DNA from: Edolisoma coerulescens
Lineage: Eukaryota > Chordata > Aves > Passeriformes > Campephagidae
Length of the DNA stretch: 64,000 bases
Reading direction: 5' to 3'
Assembly: GCA_013397115.1 (NCBI GenBank)
Contig: VWZW01001414.1
Coordinates: forward strand, 705,166 to 769,165
Numbering within the stretch: the first letter of the stretch is position 1; every line of letters starts with the position of its first letter. The notes under the pieces are model-generated. The model saw only the letters and a program-made list of their open reading frames with translations. It was not told where the DNA came from and searched no databases. Both the position numbers and the translations under genes were made by a program. Below are positions 13,101-20,757 of the stretch, one piece after another.

Positions 13101-15604
13101 TAACACATTTTCACTATGGCAACTAAGATTCGGGATGTGGAGACCATGTCAGAAGCCTGTAACAAACCAAGAGCGTGTTAGAGATGGGATAAACAACCTG
13201 AGCCCTCCAGCATTTGTATTTGTTTTACACAAAGGGGAAAAAAATCATTTTATCTCGTCTCAGTGATTTGCTTTTTAAAGAAAAGACAGACTGATGCTCC
13301 AAGGATACTCCAAGTCCCTTTAACACAGTGGAACAGGAGGTGTGCAGCACATCCCAGCACCGCCATGCACTACTCACCGTCCGTGTTTGTTTTTCCAGGG
13401 AGAGAAGGTTTTCAATGACTTCTTGCAATCTTCCTTCCTAATAAGACAGGCAAACAATTATCTCCATGAGTTAAGAACACAATTCAGTTTAAACTGAGTG
13501 TAACTCAAATTCTCACATAAATAAAAACACAGACCAGCCTGTACACCCATTTTAATTTTTTTTTCCTTAAAAAAATGTATGCATAGCACCAACTTTAAAT
13601 ACATGGTTCTACACAGAGATAAAACTGGAGACGTACTGGTTTCATTTTTGCCCAACACATGCTCCAAGTTGTCTGCCTTGGGAGAGAAACCTGGCAAGTT
13701 TCAGACAGGTTTGGTGAGCTCACATTCACTGAGCTGCGTGGAAGACTCATTTCTTCTCTGGCCAAAACAGAGCTTTCAGTGAGATCAGATATGCAATTAA
13801 ATACCTTGGCCAAAAAAATTGTTCACCTATTACTTTCACCCATATTCATCTCTTAATTACAGTGTATTATACAAAGTATAAACTACAAGCTTTACAGGCT
13901 AAGCATGTAATTATAATAGTCCTGTTTTTGGAGGGGTTTTGAGAACTGTATTTGCCTTTGTTTAGAGGAGTGTAAGATACCACAATGTACTTTTAGTCCT
14001 GAGTTGCAATTCCTGGCAAATATCTTGTTAAAAAAAAAAGTTAATATGGGTGAATTTGTAACAGCCCACGACAGTGGTGGGGCTGCAAAAAAAGGTTAGA
14101 AATTAGAAACAAAAAATGGGTAGAAAATGAGTAACAAACCACAGAAAATGAAATTTGTTTCTAAAACAACCCAGCTGAAATATTTTAGACTACATACAAC
14201 GGTTTATCAAGGATGTGCTCTTACTGCCACAGAATTTATGTTTTGCAGAATGAAACATGGCCATGTTGTCCATTCCTATGCAGAGCTGTGCCTGTAGGAT
14301 AAAATCCCTGTGCCTGCTCTCCATACAATAGCCTTAAGATAATCTAAGATGCAATTCATTTATCTTAAGGCTACTGCCTTCAGAACTGTACAACATGTGT
14401 ATCTTTCACAATGAGACACGTGGATCACGCAGAGCATTTGCAGCATGTAAAGAGTCAGATGCCATCCTACTGGACAACAAATGACAGCAACACCAGGGAA
14501 GCTGTGGCTGCCCCACCCCTGGAAGTGTTCAAGGCCAATTTGTACGGTTTTGGAGCAACCTGGTCTAGTAGAAGGGGGTGGAATGAGGTGAGCTTAAGGC
14601 CTCTTCCAACCCAAACCATTCTGTGATTCTATGGTTCTGTCTTTTTTGAGATCTGAGGGGCACAAGAATGTCCAGGCCCCAGAAGAACTTTGTTATGAAA
14701 TACCGTATGCTCGATCACTATGACCCCACGTGCAACACGTTCTGCGGTGGATCATCGAGTGTGCACAGACGTTGTTTACTGAGCCGAAGGAGGCAGAGAC
14801 AGCCCCAGCGCCTGTCCTGGCTCTGTCCCTCCGTTCCAGCTCCTTGGGGCTCGCATGTAACCGAGTTAAAAGGATGCCAAGCACTGCCTGTCCAACGTGA
14901 CCCGGGACCTGTTACCCGAAGGCAGCCCTGGCGCACAGAGCCCCGGGAAGAACAAGCAACTCCGCGTGTGCCCGCGGGCAGGGGCAGCGGGGAAGAACCA
15001 CGGCCCTTGTGGTGGACTGGGGCCCTCTGGTTCCCTCACCCGCGAGGCTGCGCCCCGGAACCTCGTCCCGTCTCAAGATCACAGAAGAGACTGAGTTGGA
15101 AGGAACCCACAAGGATCATCGAGTCCATCTCTTGGCCTTGGTTCTGCACAGGACATCCCTAAGAATCCATGTGGCTGAGAGCGTTGTCCAAACATCCCTT
15201 GAGCTCTGGCAGGGTTGGGGCCGTGACCACTGCCCTAGAGAGCAGTTCCAGTGCTCGGCCACCCTCTGCTTGGGCACCAGCCTCCCTCCTGCCCACTCTC
15301 CCATACAGCCCTGAAACAGCGGAGCCGTCCCACTCCTTCCCCTCCCCAGCACGGCACGGAGAACCCGCAACGAGACCCCTCAACACCGCATCGAGGGGCA
15401 GGATGCGGCCGCGGGTCGCTCCGCGCCGCCTCCACGCGCGGCCTAGCGCGCCATGACTCAGCCCGTCCGCCCCGCTAGGCTTCTCTCCCGCCTCACCTGC
15501 GCCAGCCGCTCGCACTCGGGCAGCCGCTGGTCCACGGTCGCGCTGTAATCCACCTCCATTTTGACGATGCGGCCATCGGCCCGCTCCGCGCCGCCCTCCG
15601 CCAT
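6982..15604 (-). CDS. PSMD12: 26S proteasome non-ATPase regulatory subunit 12 (Rpn5/p55), complete, 11 coding exons
   Basis: PSMD12 is a scaffold subunit of the lid of the 19S regulatory particle, which deubiquitinates and feeds substrates to the 20S core. Coding exons on the minus strand: 15604-15497, 13437-13378, 13156-13028, 11946-11839, 10883-10779, 10337-10188, 10010-9876, 9335-9223, 8891-8717, 8191-8114 and 7191-6982. All introns are GT-AG. Introns 1-7, 9 and 10 are phase 0; intron 8 is phase 2. The joined frame has no stop and gives 456 residues, the length I recall for the human protein, with near-identical sequence. Residues 1 to about 240 form the helical-repeat solenoid. The PCI domain (about 242-420) comes from exons 7-11, followed by the C-terminal helix ending HNLQ. 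The start is fixed by homology (MAEGGAERADG) and has a good Kozak context (G at -3, G at +4), although the frame stays open upstream. It diverges from PITPNC1. Confidence 0.98.
8036..8077. repeat. CA/C-rich microsatellite in PSMD12 intron 10
   Basis: An uninterrupted CA run passes into a C run and then into CCCACA units. On the PSMD12 sense strand it reads as GU and GGGU repeats about 36-78 nt downstream of the exon 10 donor. Confidence 0.9.
8114..8191 (-). CDS. PSMD12: PSMD12 coding exon 10 (residues 362-387)
   Basis: A 78-nt exon between TTCCAG and GTAAGT, starting [20 protein letters not shown]. This is the start of the PCI winged-helix part. A GU-rich tract (read on the sense strand) begins about 36 nt past its donor. 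Confidence 0.96.
8717..8891 (-). CDS. PSMD12: PSMD12 coding exon 9 (part of residue 303, then 304-361)
   Basis: A 175-nt exon from a TTTAG acceptor to GTAAGT. It starts DLLKLFTTMELMRWSALVEE and ends DLKNRVVEH. It lies within the PCI domain. Confidence 0.96.
9223..9335 (-). CDS. PSMD12: PSMD12 coding exon 8 (residues 266-302 and part of 303)
   Basis: A 113-nt exon from an AACAG acceptor to a TATAA|GTAAGT donor. It starts ALKSVVLYVILSPYDNEQSD. Two bases of the Lys303 codon remain and are completed by the first base of exon 9, giving the only out-of-phase junction in the gene. Confidence 0.95.
9876..10010 (-). CDS. PSMD12: PSMD12 coding exon 7 (residues 221-265)
   Basis: A 135-nt exon between TTTCAG and GTAAAA. 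It starts [20 protein letters not shown] and ends AESEKWQQ. The PCI domain begins within this exon. Confidence 0.97.
10188..10337 (-). CDS. PSMD12: PSMD12 coding exon 6 (residues 171-220)
   Basis: A 150-nt exon between TTTCAG and GTAAGT. It starts [20 protein letters not shown] and ends KFFQEENTE. Confidence 0.97.
10779..10883 (-). CDS. PSMD12: PSMD12 coding exon 5 (residues 136-170)
   Basis: A 105-nt exon between CTCAG and GTAACG. It starts [20 protein letters not shown] and ends AASILQELQ. Confidence 0.97.
11839..11946 (-). CDS. PSMD12: PSMD12 coding exon 4 (residues 100-135)
   Basis: A 108-nt exon between CTAG and GTAAGA. It starts [20 protein letters not shown] and ends LRMVTEGK. Confidence 0.96.
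13028..13156 (-). CDS. PSMD12: PSMD12 coding exon 3 (residues 57-99)
   Basis: A 129-nt exon between TTACAG and a GTGAAT donor. It starts ASDMVSTSRILVAIVKMCYE and ends SKRRSQLKQ, and forms part of the N-terminal helical solenoid. Confidence 0.96.
13378..13437 (-). CDS. PSMD12: PSMD12 coding exon 2 (residues 37-56)
   Basis: A 60-nt exon between TTAG and GTGAGT, encoding EGRLQEVIENLLSLEKQTRT. It is in frame on both sides (phase 0/0). Confidence 0.96.
14329..14373. repeat. perfect 14-bp inverted repeat (foldback) in PSMD12 intron 1
   Basis: Arms 14329-14342 and 14360-14373 (tagccttaagataa and its exact reverse complement) are separated by 17 bases. No CR1 or other known element spans it. Confidence 0.75.
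14496..14638 (+). mobile_element. CR1 LINE 3'-end fragment
   Basis: The segment reads from a degenerate CCCCTGGAAGTGTTCAAGG box through CTTCCAACCCAAACCATTCT to the terminal repeat CTGTGATTCTATGG, the diagnostic 3' end of avian CR1. It is a 5'-truncated plus-strand copy inside PSMD12 intron 1. Confidence 0.92.
15078..15276 (-). mobile_element. CR1 LINE 3'-end fragment
   Basis: The 3' end of CR1 in reverse orientation: ATCACAGAA, then GTTGGAAGGAACCCACAAGG, then a CR1 body stretch with TGAGAGCGTTGTCCAAAC. It is tail-to-tail with the copy ending near 14638 in the same intron. Confidence 0.88.
15454..15462 (+). promoter_or_regulatory. antioxidant response element / CNC-Maf site (TGACTCAGC)
   Basis: TGACTCAGC is a perfect match to the ARE core TGA(C/G)NNNGC. 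It sits 35 bases inside PSMD12 intron 1, within the CpG island. Proteasome subunit genes are known targets of NFE2L1 (NRF1) through such sites when proteasome activity falls. Function at this copy is inferred. Confidence 0.6.
15497..15604 (-). CDS. PSMD12: PSMD12 coding exon 1 (residues 1-36)
   Basis: Begins at the ATG (complement of CAT at 15602-15604) and ends at a CAG|GTGAGG donor. It encodes the acidic N-terminus, including KMEVDYSATVDQRLPEC, which is characteristic of Rpn5 orthologues. It lies within the CpG island. Confidence 0.97.
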
Positions 15605-15762
15605 GTCCGCCCGCTCCGCCGCCTCAGCGCTCACCGGAACCGGCCGGGCCCGCGCGCAGGCGCGCCGGGGGCAGCCCCGCCGAAGGGCCCCGCGCCGCGG
15701 CAAGCAGGCACTGCTGTGGCCACCCCCGGCCGCCTCAGGACCCGCGGCGGGGGAGGTGCCGC

Positions 15763-15948
15763 CTGTGAGGGGACCCGTCCCGCCCACGGCACTTCTGAGG
15801 GGACCGGGACCGCCCCGCTGAGGGGGTCTGCCCCTCAATCCGCCCTCTCAGCGGGTTTCCCCCCTCAATCCGCCCCTCTGAGGGGACCCGGACCGCGATC
15901 TGCCCCTCTGGATACATCTGCCCCTTAATCCACACCTCTGAGATCCAG
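15763..15948. repeat. degenerate GC-rich tandem repeat upstream of PSMD12
   Basis: About six diverged units of roughly 23-32 bases, each opening with a CTGAGGGGACC-like box and most closing with CCCCTCAATCCGCCCC or a variant. It lies 160-345 bases upstream of the PSMD12 ATG, so it is in the promoter or 5' UTR. Confidence 0.75.
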
Positions 15949-16009
15949 TCTGGGCGGGGGACCCCGCGGCACCCGGGAAGGGCAGCTGTGAGTTGGTGCC
16001 AGATGTGGC

Positions 16010-16048
16010 GGTGACATTTCCCGGTGACATCTCCCAGTGACATCTCCC
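16010..16048. repeat. three tandem copies of a 13-nt unit
   Basis: GGTGACATTTCCC, GGTGACATCTCCC and AGTGACATCTCCC stand directly side by side, differing by one base each. Confidence 0.85.
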
Positions 16049-16583
16049 GGAGTGCAGTCACGGCCCTCAGTCTGCCCTGTGGGTTACGCGGCTCGGCACA
16101 GTTGCCACAGCCACGGTGTTGCTCGTAGCTGGGGGTGGTGAGGCAGGAGAACGGTGCTTTTGTGCTGTTCTCCCGCATTTCGGGGCAGCCTGGCCGTGTT
16201 GACACGTCACGTGTGGCCGCAGGGGAGACTCTGGGTTCTGCAGCTGCTGATTTCACCTTGGTGGTTTCACTGTATCTCACTCCAGCCTTGAGTCATTTAA
16301 TCACCCGGCATTGCTGGAGAGGTGGGAGAAAGGTAGGACGCACTATGACTTTTAAGAGCGCATGGATCCTGATCTAGACAAGTTGCACCATCAATGTGTT
16401 TGATAAGTTGTGAGATGTTGGTGCAACGCCTGTGCTGCAGGTTGCCATCATCTCCCAACACAATTTCATACACTACAGAAGTTTCATTCACTGGGGAAGT
16501 TCAGAAGAACTCCCTCGTGTTTGCAAGCAAACAACTCAAACACTGAACAGGGAACATTCAAATACTCAAATACTGAATCGGAA

Positions 16584-16648
16584 CCACAGAATGGCTTGGG
16601 TAGTAAGGGACTCTAAAGATCACCTAGTTCCAACCACCTGCCATGGGA
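16584..16648 (-). mobile_element. CR1 LINE 3'-end fragment (short)
   Basis: CCACAGAATGGCTTGGG followed by AGTTCCAACCACCTGCCATG is the reverse complement of a CR1 tail. The copy is short and diverged. Confidence 0.8.
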
Positions 16649-17164
16649 ATCTTTGGGTGTTATTTAAGATTTGCAGAAAGAAGAAGTTACCATGAAATTA
16701 CATTTTGTGTTGTGTTACTTTCAGACTATGCTGTACACAGACCAACACATTAATGTGGCAAAGGGGTATTTGAGATAACTGGTTTAAATCTTTTTTTGAC
16801 AGAATTAAGACTGAGTTCCTACATCTGCTGCACTGGTGTAAATTCAGAGTAATTCAATTAAGTGAATTCAGAGCTCCGATACTGTATTTTGCAACTGTGT
16901 CTGATACACGCCTTCCAATTAGCACAGCACAGACCATGGGCTTTGAATCACTTTCCGTTTGAACACAAACTTGATTTTAAAAGTCTGCTAACAGAATCTA
17001 TCCATTATCCTTAATCATTTTTACTTAATTTCAATTGACTTAAGTACTGAAAATACATGCATGTATCACACAGAGTGTGTCTGTTGTTATTCCCTAACTC
17101 TGGCCATTTGCAAATTTTTACAGAGTTTTTATTTTTACAATCTCATTCTTTTAGCTCATGGTAA

Positions 17165-17196
17165 TATTAGTATATATTAGTATATATATATTTTTA
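17165..17196. repeat. AT-rich simple repeat (TATATTAG/TA)
   Basis: Repeated TATATTAG units pass into a TA run, in the PSMD12-PITPNC1 spacer. Confidence 0.7.
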
Positions 17197-18270
17197 CAGG
17201 TGATGGATTGGGAGTGATGGCTTCCAGGGAAGTTAAAAGTCACATACTAATCTAATTGAACATAGTCCCATACACAGTAATTTGGTTCAGACAAGTGAGT
17301 GAAAGAGGAAGAAAATAAATGCCTTCTGCAACTGTTGTTTTCCTTTACCTGCATGGCTATGCTGGGAAATGAGGAGGCAGCTGTTGCCTCCAAGATAGAA
17401 TCCCTGAGTGGCTAAAAAAGAAACTAAATTCTTATTCAAAAGTCCTTAGTGAAACACCCAAAGAAATAGCTTGGCTCTTACTGTCTCTTACTCTGAAGCG
17501 ACACTTTGCTGACACAAGTCCATCTGGAGTTCATACTCAGCATAATTTAACATATGGGCTTTTTCCCCCCAGGTCAGAAATGAAAAATGAGTGAAAAATG
17601 TCTCATTTTCACAACAGAGCATAGAGAGCATGTTGCAGAGGTAAGAGTAAAAATTTCTGCCAATTCATGGAAATCAAAGACCCAAAATTGAGGCAGGCAT
17701 GCTTGGCAGGCACTGCCTGGCTCGTGGGAGCTGGAAGTTTTCTGTCTCAGCATGTCCCCTGGGAAGCATTTGGGGAGTGTGCTTTGGAAAGAGTCTGGGC
17801 ACTCCCAGTGGGGAGTTGTAAGGGATATCCCTGGGGTCACTGCTTTTCCCCAAGTGTACGTGCAACCAGCACAAGACAGAGCCATGGTTGGGGGTGACTG
17901 GATAATGTTTTGCTGCAGGTACAGGAAGTAGTCTTGGTTTCCATTTTAAGCAAGTTCTGTATTTGACACACTGCTTTCTGCAGATCTGCTTTGTTAATGT
18001 ACACGGAGCTATAAGGTTTACTTTATGTTGAAAGCATGTGATAGGTGACAAACTAGTTCAAGTCTTTCTCCTGGTTTTATTGAAATCAGTGTCCTTGCCT
18101 ATAGTTGGGTAGCATCAAGGCCCTATGCCAAGAAGTTCAGGTTCTTTTACATTGCTTTTCAGCAGAAACCAGAAATATTGTTCCCAGTGGGTGAAACCAC
18201 TAGCAAATCACTTAAAGCTGAAGGATGTTTTAGATCTGAATTTGGATTGTCTCTCATCTGTGGGTAATAC

Positions 18271-19012
18271 CACAGAATCACAGAATCATTAAGGTTGAAA
18301 AGACTTCTAAGATCATCAAGTCCAACTTCATGGTTGGCTTGTCAGCCCAGTACCACCACCACTGTGTTCACCACTAAACCATGTCCCCACGTGCCACATC
18401 CAAACATTTTTTGACCACTTCTGAGAATGGTGACTCCACCACCTCCCTAGACAGCCTGTTCCAATGCTTCACAACCCTGTGAAGAAATTTTCTTTCCAAT
18501 ATCCAATCTATACCTCCCTGGCACTGCTTGAAGCCATTTCCTCTCATCACTTGTTCCCTGGGAGCAGAGCCTGACANTCATGGTTGGCTTGTCAGCCCAG
18601 TACCACCACCACTGTGTTCACCACTAAACCATGTCCCCACGTGCCACATCCAAACATTTTTTGACCACTTCTGAGAATGGTGACTCCACCACCTCCCTAG
18701 ACAGCCTGTTCCAATGCTTCACAACCCTGTGAAGAAATTTTCTTTCCAATATCCAATCTATACCTCCCTGGCACTGCTTGAAGCCATTTCCTCTCATCAC
18801 TTGTTCCCTGGGAGCAGAGCCTGACAGCCCCCCCCACCCCCGGCTGCCCCTGTCAGGGAGTTGTGGAGAGCCAAAAGGTCCCCCCTGAGCCTCCTTTTCT
18901 CCAGGCTCCAGCTCCAGCTCCCTCAGCCACCCTTGGTACTCCAGACCATTCCCCAGCTCCCATTCCCTTCTCTGGACACGCTCCAGCATCTCAGTGTCCT
19001 TCCTGCAGTGAG
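18271..19012 (-). mobile_element. CR1 LINE, longer 5'-truncated copy with an assembly duplication inside
   Basis: On the minus strand this runs from CR1 body sequence to the tail, ending as the reverse complement of CACAGAATCACAGAATCATT. The minus-strand reading frame at 18624-19079 retains CR1-type phrases such as VKHWNRLSREVVESP, so that open frame is transposon-derived and not a host gene. Bases 18328-18576 recur exactly at 18578-18826 around a single N at 18577, so the true element is about 250 bases shorter than shown. Confidence 0.93.
18328..18826. other. assembly artefact: exact 249-nt duplication around a single N
   Basis: Bases 18328-18576 and 18578-18826 read the same throughout by eye and are separated by one N. 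A real tandem duplication would be unlikely to sit exactly at a one-base gap, so this is most simply two unmerged contig ends. Confidence 0.88.
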
Positions 19013-20318
19013 ATATCACAAGGTATTGCCTTGGTTTTCCTGTTTTGCTTGGAATTCCAGGAACACACAGTACCAACATTACGAATTACAGCCACAGTTT
19101 TCATATTTATAAATGGCTGTGTCAGATTTGAGACAGAAGTCTCATTAAACACATTGTTCATACCTCAGTTGAAAATCCAGACTGTTAATAGAGCTCCCAG
19201 ATTTTTTATTTCTTTGTGTAGGTGTTTGCACTTCCCTGAGAAGGCAGGGATGTGAAATATTGTGCCATTATTGCAAGGGGCTGGCAAACCAACGTTGTTG
19301 GCTCCAGGAGATGGCACTGTGTCCTCTGGGCTAAGAATTATACCCACAGCTCTGAAATGTACATCCAGAACCAATGAAATTCTGAGGGGCTTTTCCTCTT
19401 TCTTGTTATGAAACATGCATTTCATTGTAGACCTAAATTCCTCTTTAACTGTCCCAAATACGGTATTTCATCACTTTTATTTTTTTTGCAAATAACTGCT
19501 ATGTAAGTGCAGATGTATATTTTACCAGTATCTTTGCAGGGCCTTGTATTGTGCTCTTACAGAGTTCTCTGCAATCCAGTGAATGGCTTCATAGCCACTG
19601 GGAGCACAGGAGAAACAGCAGGATGAGCATTTTAAACATGAAATGCTGAGGTTGTGTAACAGTTCAGGGTTCCCAGGTAGTTTCAGAATTGGGTTCCTGT
19701 GCATTTCAAGTTGTAACTTAACGATGGGTAAATTTCTCTTAAAAACACAACCCCGAGCATATTAAAAATCGATTTCACTGACAAATTGCTCACTAAAGGA
19801 GGCGGGGAGACCTCCTAAAACGGTTCTGGCTTTATAGTTCAACTAGGAAGGAGGCGTTTTCTCACTGAACTTTCTGCGTGCCATTTGAAAGTAAAAAAAC
19901 GATATGAAAAAAGGGGTTTATTTGTGCTGCAAAATGTGCTGGCTGATAGCAGAGGGCTGACCAGAAGGGAAATGGGTGAGGCCTCCACATCCTGTGTATG
20001 TCCGCACCGAGCGCACGCTGTCCTTTCTTTTTCCTTTTGTACCGGGAGGCGGGTGCGAGCCCGAGGCTCACGGGCTCGCTTCTCCTGCATCGGGGTGTAA
20101 AAGCTGTGCAAGGTGCCTTGTCACACGTAGGGCAATAAACTTCCAAAACCCGAGAAGTCTTCACGGCAGAATTAACTGAAATCGCGAATCCTTGGGGCTC
20201 AGCGCTGCCGGTGTCTCCTTGCCGGGAGGCAGCGGCGGGCGCTGCCCGGAGCCCCGCGGCCCGGCCCCGCTGAACCCGCCCGAGCGGCGGCGGCGGCCGC
20301 TGCCCCCCCGCCGGCCCC

Positions 20319-20363
20319 NNNNNNNNNNNNNNNNNNNNNNNNNNNNNNNNNNNNNNNNNNNNN
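20319..20363. other. assembly gap (45 N)
   Basis: A run of N inside the GC-rich PITPNC1 promoter. The stated length may be an estimate. Confidence 0.99.
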
Positions 20364-20382
20364 GAGAGAGCCCGGCGTTTCC

Positions 20383-20433
20383 ATGCACTTCCGACGGATG
20401 TCTTCGGCTGGGGCGAGAGCGGTGGGGGTTTGA
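20383..20433 (+). CDS. upstream ORF 1 in the putative PITPNC1 leader (16 codons and stop)
   Basis: ATG at 20383, with a second in-frame ATG at 20398, and stop TGA at 20431-20433; the peptide is MHFRRMSSAGARAVGV. It counts only if transcription starts upstream of it. Its likely role is to modulate translation of the main frame; no protein function is implied. Confidence 0.3.
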   Translation: MHFRRMSSAGARAVGV

Positions 20434-20557
20434 GACTTTGTAGCGTATCTCGGTGCGAGCGTCTGTGAGATTCCCATGATCGCAGTGTGAAGGAGGAAGA
20501 ACTGGGAGAAAGAAGCGGTTGTGGTGGTTTCTCTTCTTGCTGGGTCAGCCTTCCTGG

Positions 20558-20698
20558 ATGGTTGCATTACTGTCTTGTGGACACATTGTCAAGCGCGCAC
20601 AGAGAAAGAGGCTTGATTATTTTCTCCCGGGTTTGGTTCCCGTCGTGATCTCTGTGCAGAAATCACCACTTTTCTCCCAGTTCGCCGGTCCGCACTGA
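20558..20698 (+). CDS. upstream ORF 3 in the putative PITPNC1 leader (46 codons and stop)
   Basis: ATG at 20558 opens a frame that stops with TGA at 20696-20698, leaving 11 bases before the PITPNC1 ATG at 20710. A minimal uORF (ATG at 20476, stop at 20488-20490) lies before it. The peptide resembles nothing I know, and I infer a translational-control role at most. Confidence 0.3.
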   Translation: MVALLSCGHIVKRAQRKRLDYFLPGLVPVVISVQKSPLFSQFAGPH

Positions 20699-20709
20699 GC
20701 AGCAGGAAT

Positions 20710-20757
20710 ATGCTCATGAAGGAGTACCGGATCTGTATGCCTCTGACAGTTGAAGAG
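20710..20757 (+). CDS. PITPNC1: PITPNC1 coding exon 1 (residues 1-16)
   Basis: ATG at 20710-20712, ending GAAGAG|GTAAGA; encodes MLMKEYRICMPLTVEE. The start follows the family. A second in-frame ATG two codons on (Met3) could also initiate, which is a bird-side difference from the MLLK start I recall in human. Confidence 0.96.

Larger units (their letters stand above)
7192..15496 (-). other. PSMD12: PSMD12 introns
   Basis: The ten introns range from 177 bases (10011-10187) to 2059 bases (13438-15496). Longer ones: 11947-13027, 10884-11838, 7192-8113, 9336-9875, 8192-8716, 10338-10778 and 8892-9222. They are AT-rich and hold no gene I can support. Intron 1 carries two CR1 3' ends and a perfect foldback; intron 10 carries a CA microsatellite. 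I found no convincing snoRNA (C/D or H/ACA box) in any of them. Confidence 0.85.
15400..15960. promoter_or_regulatory. PSMD12: CpG island and promoter region of PSMD12
   Basis: A dense-CpG, GC-rich block surrounds coding exon 1 and about 350 bases upstream of it, with no TATA box, as is usual for a housekeeping proteasome gene. The transcription start cannot be placed from sequence alone. Its upstream half is a degenerate tandem repeat (15763-15948). A perfect ARE-type site lies just past the exon 1 donor. Confidence 0.85.
15961..20190. other. intergenic spacer between divergent PSMD12 and PITPNC1
   Basis: No exon of a known gene is visible. The spacer holds a 3x13-nt repeat, two CR1 copies, a CACGTG E-box at 16208-16213 and AT-rich unique sequence. 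It may contain 5' UTR exons or regulatory DNA of either gene, which cannot be told from sequence alone. Confidence 0.6.
20190..20560. promoter_or_regulatory. PITPNC1: CpG island / promoter and leader region of PITPNC1, with a sequence gap
   Basis: A GC-rich block with GGCGG runs ends in 45 N bases (20319-20363), probably sequence too GC-rich to assemble. It lies 150-520 bases upstream of the PITPNC1 ATG. The exact transcription start is unknown and may fall in the gap. Confidence 0.75.

Noticed and set aside
14668..15162. 164-codon plus-strand open frame
   Set aside because: Antisense within PSMD12 intron 1 and running into a CR1 copy; no recognisable domain.
15605..15838. In-frame N-terminal extension of PSMD12 (frame open to an ATG at 15838)
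   Set aside because: Orthologues start at MA-GG-ERADG, the extension is low-complexity GC-driven sequence through the promoter repeat, and the ATG at 15604 has good context.
15735..16280. 181-codon minus-strand open frame upstream of PSMD12
   Set aside because: Long only because the DNA is GC-rich and tandemly repeated. Its repetitive peptide mirrors the array, and no homology or splice context is seen.
18624..19079. 151-codon minus-strand open frame
   Set aside because: It lies in a CR1 copy, contains CR1-type phrases and crosses the duplicated segment at the N, so it is transposon remnant and not a host gene.
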